A stretch of 64,000 nucleotides of DNA from Pseudonocardia sp. CNS-139. GTDB lineage: Bacteria > Actinomycetota > Actinomycetes > Mycobacteriales > Pseudonocardiaceae. The notes under the pieces were generated by a model. That model had not been told where the DNA came from. It was given only the letters and a program-made list of their open reading frames with translations, and did not search any database. How positions within the stretch are numbered: the first letter of the stretch is position 1; each line of letters begins with the position of its first letter. The stretch lies in the NCBI GenBank assembly GCA_001942415.1, contig MKJX01000168.1, forward strand, positions 17,774 to 81,773. Direction: 5' to 3'. Both the position numbers and the translations under genes were made by a program. Positions 48,639-57,721 of this stretch are shown here, piece after piece.

Positions 48639-50398
48639 CTACCGCACGCCGGCGAACCGCAGGAGGTCGCCGATGGTGACGATCGGCGCGCCCGTGGCCG
48701 AGCGCACCCCCGCACCCGGGTCCCAGCCGCTGTGGAGGTACGAGTCGGGGTCGGCGCGCAGCTGGCCGATGATCGTCTCGACGACGACGTGGCTGCCGGC
48801 CTCGCCGAGGGTGGCCCCGTTCGCCCGCACCTCGGCCTCCTTGAGGACGTAGAACCAGAGCGGCGTGCGCTCCACGAACCCGCCCTCGACCAGCGCCTCG
48901 TCGAGCCCGGCGGAGTTGCCGCGGCGCAGCTCGTCGGCGGTGAGCGGGGCGACGCCGAGCGCGGCGGCCACCTCCTGGCCGGTCGGGATCGCCAGCAGGT
49001 AGCCGCGCAGGAGGTTGCGGGTCGCGAGCCGCTTGAGCAGGCGCCGCACCTCCGGGTCCGCCGCGGCGTTGCCCTCGTTCTGCATGTCCCGCAGCGGCGG
49101 CGCGAGCCGGGTGTCGATCCTGCGGGCGAACCGGTCGGGGAACACCGCGCCCTTGTCGATCAGCCGGTCCCAGTCGGCGACCCAGTTGAACGGGAGCACG
49201 TCCGTGGCGCCGCGGAACGGCTGCGGGGCGTTGCCGGTGAAGGTGAACAGCAGGTCGAACGGCGCGCTGGCCAGCACCTGGCGGCCGGGCCGGCCGAAGT
49301 TCTCGTTCCAGTCGTAGACGCCGCGCACCATGCTGTGGCCGAAGCGGAAGCACGCCACGGAGAACTCCAGCGGCATGAAGACGGCCCCGTCGCCGGGCGC
49401 GAAGTGCCGGTTGCCGCCGACGAGGACGGCGTCGACGACGCCCGGGAACGTGACGGTCCGCAGGTAGTCGTGGACGACCAGCCACTGGTGGTGCCACTGC
49501 ACGAGCCGGCGGGCGCGGGCGAACACCGCCGCGTCGCCCACGTGCTCGGGCTCGTTGGCGCGCACCCACCGCACGACCTCGTTGTGGAACCGCAGGAAGG
49601 CCACGTGGAGCTGGGCGACGACCAGGTTCTCGTCGTTGCGGTCGTCGCCGACGCGGGCCTTCACGCCGTTCCGCGGCAGGTCCCGGCGCAGGTCGAACGG
49701 GCCCGGCTCGACGTCCGGCGGGACGTGCACGCCGGGCACCGGGTTGCCGTCCCGGTCGGTCTCGGCGACGGTGCCGACCAGCAGGTCGATCCCGTCGTAG
49801 AGGCTCCCGTCCGGGGCCGCGCCGTCGAGGGCCGGGCCGTCGCCGTACACGGAGTCGAGGTTGAGCGCCGGCCGGCGGAGGTTGAGCAGGGTGCCCACGA
49901 CGGTGTCGGGGCGCAGCGGCGTGAGACCGGGGCGGGTGATGTCGCTGACGGCGGAGTCGCGGTCGGTGTTCGCCGTCAGGTCGTGGTCGAGGAACTGGCC
50001 CCAGTACGTGTAGACGGGCGGGATCGGCGAGTTGCCGTCGGACTGGAGGGGGTCCGCGGTGGACGCGGGGTCCTCCACCATCGCGGCCCGAGCGCCTTGA
50101 GCGCGGCGACCACGGCGGCCGGGTCGGCGGCGGGCAGGTGCGCGTCCGGGAAGCGCGCCGCGAGGTCCGGGAAGAGGTAGCCGAACGCGGTGGCGTCCGC
50201 GAGGTCGTCGTCGGTGAGGCCGAGGTCGGCGGCGACGCTGATGGTCTCCTGCTCGCCGGCGAGGCCGGTGCCCGTCGCGTCGGCGGGCACGACGTGGCCG
50301 CCGTGCGGCAGCGGCCCGCTCAGCGTCCGGCGGAGGTGGCGCCCGCCCGGCGCGGGCCGGGCGCGTCCGGTCTCGGTCGGCTCTGTCGTCTCGGTCAT
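48639..50398 (-). CDS. Animal-type heme peroxidase
   Basis: About 586 residues. Distal-heme motif YWGQFLDHDLTANTDRD near residue 115; RHFAPGDGAVFMPLEFSVAC, then FRFGHSMVRGVYDWNENFGR with the proximal His near residue 350; and LWFYVLKEAEV near the end. This is the peroxinectin/fatty-acid dioxygenase superfamily (PF03098), which oxidises halides, phenols or unsaturated lipids. No signal peptide is obvious. One base is missing near 50089. ATG 50398 (MTETTEPTETGRARPAPGG). Three 11-bp-phased units lie 65 bp upstream at 50463-50489. Confidence 0.87.
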
Positions 50399-50462
50399 CT
50401 CGTGCGTCGCCTTTGGCTCGGGAGACGGTGGTGGTGGCACCGAGCAGGGTCGTGACGGCGCG

Positions 50463-50489
50463 TGGACGGGCGGTCGACGGCGGGTGGAC
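50463..50489 (-). promoter_or_regulatory. 11-bp-phased repeat array, peroxidase gene
   Basis: Plus-strand TGGAC (50463), TCGAC (50474) and TGGAC (50485); in gene direction GTCCACC, GTCGACC, GTCCACG at exact 11-bp steps. The closest unit is 65 bp from ATG 50398. Confidence 0.6.
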
Positions 50490-50525
50490 CGGCACCGGTC
50501 CCGGGCCGGGGCGCGCGGATCGGTG

Positions 50526-50541
50526 GTCCACCGGGCGTCTA
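50526..50541 (+). promoter_or_regulatory. 11-bp-phased repeat array, NTF2-like gene
   Basis: Plus-strand GTCCACC at 50526 and GTCTATG at 50537, 11 bp apart, ending 55 bp before ATG 50596. It is oriented oppositely to the neighbouring array at 50463-50489, so each divergent gene has its own array in the same orientation relative to transcription. Confidence 0.55.
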
Positions 50542-50595
50542 TGGGCCGCGTCGAGGCTGGGCGGCGAGATGGTTCCCACGTCACGAAGGCCGGCG

Positions 50596-50967
50596 ATGTC
50601 GAAACTGAAGCGCCTACTGACCGCGGTGCGCGAACGGGACGCGGAGGCCGTCGCGCGGGTGCTGGCCGCCGACGCCGAGCTCCACATCGTGTGCGCGGGC
50701 CCGTCGCGGGTGCACCGGACGCTGGTGGCGGCCCGCGGCGTGGCCGTGCTCCCGCAGGTCCTCGACGGGTTCGAGTACCCGACGAGCGCGTCGCCGACCA
50801 CGTTCCGGGCCCGGCTCGGCGACGAGGTCCTCGAAGGTGTCGTGGAGGGCGTCGAGCTCGACGCGCACGGCGCGGTCACGCGGCTCGCGGTGGTGGCGCA
50901 GCCGCTCCCGGCGGTCAAGCTCCTCGGCGCCCGGATCGCCGGGGCCCTCGAACGGGCCCACGGCTGA
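50596..50967 (+). CDS. NTF2/SnoaL-like protein, small
   Basis: 123 residues, intact. KRLLTAVRERDAEAVARVLA opens a helix typical of SnoaL-like cones, then AADAELHIVCAGPSRVHRT, and a terminal beta sheet (EGVVEGVELDAHGAVTRLAV). ATG 50596 has GAAGG 6 bases upstream; the frame is open further upstream to 50413 but through the repeat array, so the short start is chosen. Divergent from the peroxidase. Function unknown. Confidence 0.72.
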   Translation: MSKLKRLLTAVRERDAEAVARVLAADAELHIVCAGPSRVHRTLVAARGVAVLPQVLDGFEYPTSASPTTFRARLGDEVLEGVVEGVELDAHGAVTRLAVVAQPLPAVKLLGARIAGALERAHG

Positions 50968-50968
50968 C

Positions 50969-50995
50969 CCGCACGGCGCCGGCGGCGCCGTGCGG
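50969..50995. terminator. Hairpin terminator between convergent genes
   Basis: Perfect 12-bp stem CCGCACGGCGCC / GGCGCCGTGCGG with a GGC loop, between the NTF2-like gene and the alpha/beta hydrolase. Confidence 0.75.
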
Positions 50996-51003
50996 GGCGT
51001 CCG

Positions 51004-51709
51004 TCAGCCCGGCTCGCCGACCGAGCGCAGCGCCACCACGGTCTCGTCGACCAGGTCGCCAGCTCGCCGGCCGGGACAGGAACGGCGAGTGGCCGGTCGG
51101 CATCCGCCGGAGCAGGTCCGGCCAGGTCTCCTGGCGCTTGGCGAACAGCTCCGGGAACGCCCGGTCCTCGTCGCAGAGGATCAGGCCGGTCGGGAGCGTC
51201 CGCCACGCCGCACGCGTCTGCGTCTCGCCGAACGCCCGCGCGCTCTGCGGCCGCAGGCGGGCGACGGACCGCTCGGCGAGGTCGGCCGGCACGTCGTGGA
51301 AGAGGAGGTCGACGGCCGGCTCGGGCGCCGGCAGCAGCGTCGTGCCGGCCGGGTACCAGGGCCCGCCGATCGGGGACACGAGCGACTCCCCCGGCGCGAG
51401 CATGTGCGCCGCGAGGTAGACCAGCGCCTCGACCCCCGGGACGGTGTCGGCGACCTCGGCCACCGGGATGCCGCCGTACGAGTGCGCCAGCACCGTGACC
51501 GGGCCCTCGATCGCCGCGAGGTGCTCGCGCACCACCCGGGCGTCGTCCAGCATGCCGGCGTCCGGGTCGCCCGACGTGCTCGGCAGGTCGAGCGCCGAGA
51601 CCCGCCACCCGCGGGCGGTCAGCTCGGGAACCAGCAGCTCCCAGCACCAGGACCCGTGCCAGGCGCCGTGCACCAGCACCAGCGCTCCGCGTTCCGCGAT
51701 CTCCGCCAT
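51004..51709 (-). CDS. Alpha/beta hydrolase 1
   Basis: About 235 residues. VLVHGAWHGSWCWELLVPEL (oxyanion strand), nucleophile Ser in VLAHSYGG near residue 78, acid in LILCDEDRAFP, and His in GHSPFLSRP near residue 210. This is the short esterase type similar to plant methylesterases. One base is missing near 51064, after which the end reads ALRSVGEPG. ATG 51709 follows GGGGAGACGGAGA. Three phased repeats lie 60 bp upstream at 51769-51795. Confidence 0.82.
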
Positions 51710-51768
51710 TCTCCGTCTCCCCACCGTCCGCGCCACGGGGCGCCCGGAGTGAGGCTCGTGCGCCGGCG

Positions 51769-51795
51769 TCGACGCGGCGTGGACGCCGGATACAC
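51769..51795 (-). promoter_or_regulatory. 11-bp-phased repeat array, hydrolase gene
   Basis: Plus-strand TCGAC (51769), TGGAC (51780) and TACAC (51791); in gene direction GTGTATC, GTCCACG, GTCGACG at exact 11-bp steps, 60 bp from ATG 51709. It falls between the GMC oxidoreductase stop and the hydrolase start. Confidence 0.6.
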
Positions 51796-51820
51796 GCCGG
51801 CGCCGCGCCACCGATCGACG

Positions 51821-53546
51821 TCAGCGGTCGCGCAGCCGCTCGGCGATCCGCTCGGCCAGCGCGACCACGGTCAGGTTGGTGTTGGCCCGGGGCACGTCCG
51901 GCATCACCGACGCGTCCACGACGTACGTGTCGCGGTAACCGATGAGCCGGCACGCCGGGTCCACGACCGCGGCCGGGTCGCCGACCGCGCCCATCCGGCA
52001 GGTGCCCGCGGGATGCACGCTGCCGCGGACCGACGCGCGCATCCACGCGTCGAGCGCGTCGGGGTCGCGCAGCCGGTCCAGCGGGGTGCCGGCGGCCGTG
52101 ACGCCGGTGGTGAGCGCGGCGACGGCGTCGTGCCGGGCCAGCTGCACGGCGCGCCCGAACCCGTCGCGCATCCGCACGGCGTCGCGCTCGTCGGAGAGCA
52201 TCCCGAACTCGATCCGCGGCTGGACGTGCGGCGAGTCACCGGCCAGGCCGAGCCGCCCGCGGGAGAACACGCGGCTCGCGATGACCCCGATCATGCCCGT
52301 GACCGGCGTGCCCGCGGCCACCGGCTGCGGCCGGCCGGGGCGAACGTCACCAGCTGCATGTCCGCCGGGCCCGCGTCGACCACCCCGGACGTGTACCGCA
52401 GCCCGTCGACATCGGCCGGACCTGGTCGAAGTGCGCCCGGTGCCGCTCGTCGAAGGTCAGCGACAGCGTGAACAGCGGCTGCTCGACGAGGTTCTCCCCG
52501 ACCGGCCGATCGGCCACCCCCGACCGCAGCAGGATCGCCGGGGAGTGGATCGCGCCGGCCGCCAGCACGACCGCCGACGCGGTGATCTCGGCGCCGTCGG
52601 CGGTGCGCACGCCGGTGGCCCGGCGGCCGGCGAACAGCACCCGGTCCACGAGCGTGTCGCCGCGGACCGTGAGGTTCGGCCGGTCCCGCGCGGGCTCGAG
52701 GTACGCGTCGTTGGTGGAGGTGCGCCGCCCGCCGCGGATCGTGAGCGCGGCCGGGCCGAACCCGACCGCGCCCGGCTGGTGGTAGTCGTCGCACCACGGG
52801 TAGCCGAGGTCGTCGGCCGCCTGCGCGACCGCGAGCTCCAGCCGCGACCACCGGATGATCGGCACCTGGTCGAGCGGGATCGCGCCGCCCTTCCCGTGCC
52901 ACGCGTCGGCCTCGTACCTGAGGTCGTCCTCGACCCCGAGCAGCCAGGGCCGGAACTCCTCCCACGACCACCCCCGGCAGCCCAGCTCGTGCGCCCACCG
53001 GTCGTAGTCCTGCGGGATCCCGCGCATCGCGACCATCGCGTCGACGGCCGTGCCGCCGCCGACGCCGCGTCCGCGCAGGTAGGTCTCGGGCGCCTGGCCG
53101 GGGGCGCTGACCGCCGTGAGGCCGGGGAAGACCCGGCCGGGCACGCCGAGCGCGTTGTGCATGTTGGGGCCGGCGATGGCGGCGGGCGTGTCCGCCGACC
53201 GGTGGTCGGGCCCCGCCTCCAGCAGCAGGACGCTGCGCCCGGGATCCTCGCTCAGCCGTGCGGCCAGCACCGCGCCCGCGCTCCCGGCGCCCACGACGAC
53301 CACGTCGACGTCAGCATCGCCCTCCTCCGCGGGCCGGTCAGCAGGCGTCCGCGGCTGCGGGATGTGGGCCGTGAGCCACTCCCGGCGGGCCTCCTCGACC
53401 ACCCGCACCGCCGCGGTGACCTCGGCCGGGCCCGGCGGGAGCCGCCCGCCGGCCGGCCACCGGCCGCCGGTGACCCGCCGCGCGACCCTCCGCAGCCCGC
53501 GCGTCACCCGGGCGCGCCCCGCACCGTCCCCACCCGACACCATCAC
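51821..53546 (-). CDS. GMC-family oxidoreductase 1
   Basis: About 575 residues. The FAD motif VVVVGAGSAGAVLAARLSED starts near residue 83, so there is an N-terminal extension of about 75 basic/hydrophobic residues not found in its paralogue at 62507. The C-terminus has HPAGTCRMG and VVDASVMPDVPRANTNLTVV, the GMC active-site region with catalytic His. Breaks near 52335 and 52424. GTG 53546 or ATG 53543 are start candidates; a start nearer the FAD strand is possible. It oxidises an alcohol to an aldehyde or ketone with oxygen or another acceptor. Confidence 0.83.
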
Positions 53547-53570
53547 GGTGCCGAGCGTGCGCCTGTGGGA

Positions 53571-53586
53571 TAGACGTCCGTTGGAC
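53571..53586 (-). promoter_or_regulatory. 11-bp-phased repeat array, GMC oxidoreductase 1
   Basis: Plus-strand TAGAC (53571) and TGGAC (53582); in gene direction GTCCAAC and GTCTATC 11 bp apart, with a weaker third unit 11 bp further out. Only 25 bp separate it from GTG 53546, much less than the 55-76 bp seen elsewhere. Confidence 0.5.
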
Positions 53587-53592
53587 GCCGGA

Positions 53593-54953
53593 TCACGCGA
53601 GCCGCCGGCCGGTGGGCAGCGGGGTCGCGGCGAACACGCCGTCCGGGTCGAAGCGGTGCTTGGCCGCCAGCAGCCGGGCGGTGTTGCCGCCGTAGGACCG
53701 CTCGACCTGGTCGCGCGCGGCGGACCCGACCATGTTCGGGTACGCGCCCGGGAACGCGGACCCGGCGAGCGCGGCCGAGGCGGCGTCCGTCCAGTCGCGG
53801 TGCCGCGACCCGGCGTCGTCCGGTGCCCACGCCGCGACGATCTCCACCGTCACGTGCTCGCGCCGCAGCCAGAACGCGGTCGCGTCCTGCGCGACCCGGG
53901 CGGCCGCGCCGTGGAAGTGGTGCACGACGATGCCCGAGAGCGGTGAGGTGCGGCTCTCGCCCGCCGCGAGCAGCGCCGTCACGGCGTCCGGCCCGAACCC
54001 GGGCAGCGAACGCGTGCGGACGTCGTAGTGGCTCCCCGGGACGATGTACGCGTCGAAGAACCCGAGCATGTCCGGGTAGGAGACGGGCCCGACGTCGCTC
54101 ACCAGCGGCGTGCCGAGCCGCTGCACCCCGTCGACGGCCTTCTCGCCGTCGGCGAGGTCACCGCTCCACGTCGGCGAGAGGAACACCGCCGGGCTCCCGT
54201 CCGGGGCCGAGAGCACCCCGCTCTGCACGGTGAGCTCGTCCGGCGCGGCCGCGAGCACGTCGTCGAGCCGGCCGAACACGTCCGCGGCCTGCGTCCACGG
54301 GAAGACGACGAACCCGGCGAGCAGGCGCTCCAGCCGGTGCAGCCGCAGGCGCAGCGCCGTGACCACGCCGAAGTTGCCCCCGCCGCCGCGCAGCGCCCAG
54401 AACAGCTCCGGCTCGTGCTGTGGGTCGGTGTAGACGAGCCGGCCGTCGGCGAGCACGACCTCCGCGCCGGCCAGGTTGTCGGCGGCGAGCCCGAACCGGC
54501 CGCCGACCGGGCCGTACCCGCCGCCGAGCGTCAGGCCGGCGATCCCGACGGCACCGGCCGTGCCGGTGACGGGCACGAGCCCGTACGTCGCGGCCCGGTC
54601 GGCCACGTCGGCCGAGGTGGCGCCCCCGCCGGCCGTCGCGATCCGGCGGCGGGTCGGACGGTCACCCGGCGCCATCCCGGTCATGTCGACGACGAGCCCG
54701 CCGTCCCGCACGGCCCGGCCCTCCCAGCCGTGCCCGCCCGAGCGCACCGACAGCGCGAGCCCGGACTCGCGCGCCGCCCGCACGGCGGCCTGGACGTCCG
54801 CGGCCGTCTCGGCCCGGACGACCACGGCCGGGCGGTGGTCCACCGCGCCGTTCCAGATCCGGCGGGCCGCGTCGTAGCCCGGTCCCGCCGTGCGGACCTT
54901 GCCGTCTCCCAGGTGTTGCCGCAGCGTCGCCGCGGCGTCCTGCTTGCTCACCG
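53593..54953 (-). CDS. Berberine-bridge-enzyme-like FAD-linked oxidase 2
   Basis: 453 residues, intact. PCMH FAD domain with VVVRAETAADVQAAVRAARE, RSGGHGWEGRAVRDGGLVVD (FAD-linking His), GAVGIAGLTLGGGYGPVGGR and ALRGGGGNFGVVTALRLRLH; BBE tail RSYGGNTARLLAAKHRFDPD. GTG 54953 has GGGAGG 6 bases upstream. Divergent from the TetR1 gene across a 35-bp palindrome, which likely governs both. Oxidises a sugar-like, phenolic or alkaloid-like substrate in known relatives; here unknown. Confidence 0.87.
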
Positions 54954-54996
54954 TGCCTCCCCTGACCGCCCCCACAGGCGGTGCGTTGTAGTCGGA

Positions 54997-55031
54997 CTCG
55001 ACTATTCAGAGTCTAACTCTGACAAGTCGAG
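54997..55031. promoter_or_regulatory. 35-bp interrupted palindrome, TetR-type operator
   Basis: CTCGACT-(2)-TCAGAGT-CTA-ACTCTGA-(2)-AGTCGAG: both 7-bp arm pairs are perfect inverted repeats around a 3-base centre. It lies between the divergent oxidase 2 and TetR1 genes, 16 bp before GTG 55047. The length suits two TetR dimers. Confidence 0.75.
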
Positions 55032-55046
55032 AGCTATGCTACGGCC

Positions 55047-55681
55047 GTGAGCGAGCACCGTGTCGAGACCCCCTCCGCCGCACGCCCGAGCCGCCGCGCC
55101 GAGTACGCGGAGACCACCCGGCGGGCGATCGTCGACGCGGCCCGCGAGCTGTTCAGTCAGAAGGGCTTCTTCGCGGTGAAGGTCGACGAGATCGCCGCGT
55201 CGGCCCGGGTCTCGCCGGCCACCGTCTACGCGGTCGCGGGCGCAAGCAGGGCCTGCTGCAGACGCTGGTGGACGAGTGGTCGGCCGCACCGGTCGTCGCG
55301 GAGGCCGCCGAGCGCATCCGCGGGCTGACCGACCCCGCCGAGGTGCTGCGCTTCAACGCCGCGCTCACCCGCACCATGCGCCAGGACTACGGCGACATCA
55401 TGCGGCTGGTGCTCGCCGCCGCCCCGCACGAGCCGACGGCCGCCGCCGGGCTGGACCGCGCCACCGCGCGCTACCGCGCCGGGCTGCAGGTCGTCGCCGA
55501 GCGGCTGGTCGCCCTCGGCGCGCTCCGGCCCGGCCTCGACGCCGCCCGGGCCCTGGACGTGCTCTGGTTCTACTTCGGCTACTCCGGCTTCTTCACGCTG
55601 GTCGACGACAACCGCTGGTCCTACGACGACGCCGAGCGCTGGCTCGGCGAGCAGGCCGGACACGCACTTTTCGGTGGGTAG
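55047..55681 (+). CDS. TetR-family regulator 1
   Basis: About 211 residues. Helix-turn-helix: RRAIVDAARELFSQKGFFAV, KVDEIAASARVSPATVYAVA. One G is missing near 55238 (VAGGKQGLLQTLVDEWSAAP after repair). The C-terminal ligand domain includes RTMRQDYGDIMRLVLAAAPH and VLWFYFGYSGFFTLVDDNRW. It is a close paralogue of TetR2 at 61852 (QDYGDI-RLVL and LVDDN-WSY in both), differing mainly in an N-terminal extension of 14 residues. Likely represses itself and oxidase 2. Confidence 0.86.
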
Positions 55682-55684
55682 TGC

Positions 55685-55694
55685 ACTAATTAGT
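55685..55694. promoter_or_regulatory. Small palindrome ACTAATTAGT
   Basis: Perfect 10-bp palindrome in a short AT-rich stretch, followed by CAGTAC, right after the TetR1 stop and 44 bp before the NTF2-like gene at 55738. Its flank TTAGTCAG resembles CTAGTCAG at 57681. Confidence 0.4.
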
Positions 55695-55737
55695 CAGTAC
55701 TTGTCGATCCGGCGGTACGGCGCCGAGGATCGGTGCC

Positions 55738-56277
55738 ATGAGCATCGCATCGGACGTCCGGTACCTGCTGGACCGGCTGGAGATCCAGGACGTCGTCCAG
55801 CGCTACGGCGTCGGCCAGGACGCGCACCAGCCCGGCGCCGCGGGCGCGGCGTGGGACAACAACGTGCTGGAACAGTGGGACGACGTCTTCACCCCGGACG
55901 CCACCGTCGACTACGGCGTCGCCGGCGACCCGGGACCGGCCGCGCCCTACCGGGAGCTGGCGGAGAAGCACCGCGGGCCGGGCCTGCAGGGCGGCGGCAC
56001 GATGAGCGTGCTCGCCAACTGGCAGCACTTCGAGGCCGTCCCCACGGTGACGATCGACGGCGACACCGCCGTCGCCCGCACGTCCCACCTGCACACGCAC
56101 CGCGGCCGCGCCGAGGGCCCCGACGGCTGGAACGTCGTCGAGGCCGGCACCTTCCACGACGACCTGGTGCGCACGCCGGAGGGCTGGCGCATCCGGCACC
56201 GGCGGCTGGAGATCCACTACGTGGACGTGTTCCTGACCCGCGCCGGCCTGTTCGCGAAGGACGGGCTCGACGCCTGA
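55738..56277 (+). CDS. SnoaL/NTF2-like protein 2
   Basis: 179 residues, intact. LDRLEIQDVVQRYGVGQDAH, VLEQWDDVFTPDATVDYGVA, ANWQHFEAVPTVTIDGDTAV and FHDDLVRTPEGWRIRHRRLE. It is a paralogue of the protein at 9186-9684, with the shared VLEQWD-VFT-DAT core, and carries a 20-residue tail absent there. Possible cyclase, isomerase or epoxide-opening role; catalytic residues (for example the early Asp-His pair GQDAH) are conserved in both. Confidence 0.8.
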   Translation: MSIASDVRYLLDRLEIQDVVQRYGVGQDAHQPGAAGAAWDNNVLEQWDDVFTPDATVDYGVAGDPGPAAPYRELAEKHRGPGLQGGGTMSVLANWQHFEAVPTVTIDGDTAVARTSHLHTHRGRAEGPDGWNVVEAGTFHDDLVRTPEGWRIRHRRLEIHYVDVFLTRAGLFAKDGLDA

Positions 56278-56295
56278 CGGCACCGGCGGAGCCGC

Positions 56296-56973
56296 TCAGC
56301 CGATCCCGAACAGCGGGAGACAGGGCGCGAGCCCGGTGACCTCGACCGGGATGTCCGGCCGCAGCCGGCGCCACCGCTGCGCCGAGAGCCGCAGCCGCAG
56401 GAGCCGGTGCACCTGCCCCGCGGCGACCTGGTGCACGCACCCGTCCTCGCGGTAGCCGAACCGCCGCGACACCGCCAGCGACGGGCCGTTGTCCTCGCGG
56501 GCGCCCGACAGCGCGTACCGGGCCCCGAGGTGCGTGAACGCCAGGTCGAGCACCGCGGCCCGCATGTGCACACCCACGCCCGCGCCGCGGTGGTGGGGGT
56601 GCACCCACGAGCCGGTCGAGACCTCCCGCAGGTCGGCGAAGTCGTCGCCGCTGACGACCTGCTGCCCGACCGGGCGGCCGTCGACGAAGGCGAACAGGCT
56701 GAGCGTCCAGGAGCGCCGGTCCCAGCCGGCGAGCGTGTCCCAGTGGTAGCGCAGGAACCGGCGGGTGCGTTCGGCCGGGGTGTCGTCGGGGCGGCTGAAC
56801 ATGGGCACGTCGAAGCGGTACGGCTCGTGCCCGGCGGCCAGCGCCAGCGCGGCGAGCTCGGTCTCCTGCGGCAGCCGCAGCTCGACGCGCTCGGTCCGCA
56901 GCCGCAGCCCGGCCTGCGGCCACGCGGCCCGGACGCCCCCCGCGGCCCGTTCGGTGTCCGGCGCGACGGCCAT
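56296..56973 (-). CDS. GNAT-family acetyltransferase
   Basis: 225 residues, intact. RLRTERVELRLPQETELAAL opens a RimJ/RimL-like GNAT domain; the acetyl-CoA loop is HPHHRGAGVGVHMRAAVLDL, followed by GAREDNGPSLAVSRRFGYRE. ATG 56973 has GGAGG 5 bases upstream. Three phased repeats at 57035-57061 lie 62 bp upstream. Acceptor could be an amine, alcohol or protein N-terminus. Confidence 0.84.
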   Translation of the reverse strand: MAVAPDTERAAGGVRAAWPQAGLRLRTERVELRLPQETELAALALAAGHEPYRFDVPMFSRPDDTPAERTRRFLRYHWDTLAGWDRRSWTLSLFAFVDGRPVGQQVVSGDDFADLREVSTGSWVHPHHRGAGVGVHMRAAVLDLAFTHLGARYALSGAREDNGPSLAVSRRFGYREDGCVHQVAAGQVHRLLRLRLSAQRWRRLRPDIPVEVTGLAPCLPLFGIG

Positions 56974-57034
56974 GACGGCCTCCTTCGACGTGCGAGTCCC
57001 ACTGGTCCAGCGACCCGAGCGTCGCTCCGGTCGA

Positions 57035-57061
57035 TAGATCGGGAGTACACGTGCGGTGGAC
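57035..57061 (-). promoter_or_regulatory. 11-bp-phased repeat array, acetyltransferase gene
   Basis: Plus-strand TAGAT (57035), TACAC (57046), TGGAC (57057); in gene direction GTCCACC, GTGTACT, ATCTATC at exact 11-bp steps, 62 bp from ATG 56973. The divergent MarR gene starts 78 bp on the other side. Confidence 0.55.
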
Positions 57062-57138
57062 CGGCGGGGAGTCGGCGCCGCGGCGCCGCGGCGGGCGTGC
57101 AGAGTACGGGGAGGTGCCTCGCGGGACGGAAGGCGACA

Positions 57139-57663
57139 GTGCGCAGCGACGACATCCCCCCTGGCGGTATCCCGGACCCACCTGCCATCGAGACGGCCCG
57201 GGACGCCGCGCGCGACCCGCTCGTGCTGGCGTTCGGACGGCTGCAGGGCGCGGCCAACCGGCTGGAGTACCTGCTCGGCCGCGCGATCGAGGCGGAGTTC
57301 GGGATCAGCCACCAGATGTTCGAGGTGCTGCTGATCCTGGCCCGGGCCGGCGGGCCGGGGATCTCGATGCGCGCCATCGCCCAGGAGCGGGTGCTGACCA
57401 CGGGCGGCGTCACGCGGCTGGTGGACCGCATGGAGGCCGCCGGCCTGGTCGTCCGCTCCCCCGACCCGGACGACCGGCGCGGCCGGCTGGTCCGGCTGAC
57501 CCCGCACGGCGAAGGGCTGACGGTGCGGGTCGCGCGGCTGCACGCCGGCAACATCCGGCGCCACCTCATGGACCCGCTCCCCGCGGACCACCGGGCCCGC
57601 TTCGCGCAGGACGTGCGGACCCTCAGCATCGCCGCGGGGGACGAGCTGCCCCGGCTCCGCTGA
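57139..57663 (+). CDS. MarR-family regulator
   Basis: 174 residues, intact. EFGISHQMFEVLLILARAGG, SMRAIAQERVLTTGGVTRLV, DRMEAAGLVVRSPDPDDRRG and RLVRLTPHGEGLTVRVARLH give the MarR winged helix with its DxRxG wing (DPDDRRGR). GTG 57139 follows GGAAGG. The perfect palindrome TCTGACTAGTCAGA at 57676-57689, just downstream, is a candidate site, so it could control the following genes at 57722-58737. Confidence 0.86.
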   Translation: MRSDDIPPGGIPDPPAIETARDAARDPLVLAFGRLQGAANRLEYLLGRAIEAEFGISHQMFEVLLILARAGGPGISMRAIAQERVLTTGGVTRLVDRMEAAGLVVRSPDPDDRRGRLVRLTPHGEGLTVRVARLHAGNIRRHLMDPLPADHRARFAQDVRTLSIAAGDELPRLR

Positions 57664-57675
57664 GCCAGGGGAATA

Positions 57676-57689
57676 TCTGACTAGTCAGA
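57676..57689. promoter_or_regulatory. Perfect palindrome TCTGACTAGTCAGA
   Basis: 14-bp perfect inverted repeat in an AT-rich pocket (GAATATCTGAC...) between the MarR stop and the MBL-like gene, 33 bp before GTG 57722. Typical size for a MarR dimer site. Confidence 0.55.
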
Positions 57690-57721
57690 CACTGTTCCGT
57701 CAGGCGTAGGCGCTGACCACG

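Noticed and set aside
48639..52046. Minus-strand open frame upstream of the peroxidase to 52046
   Set aside because: Beyond 50398 it crosses phased arrays, a plus-strand gene and a hydrolase in the wrong frame; only the peroxidase part has motifs.
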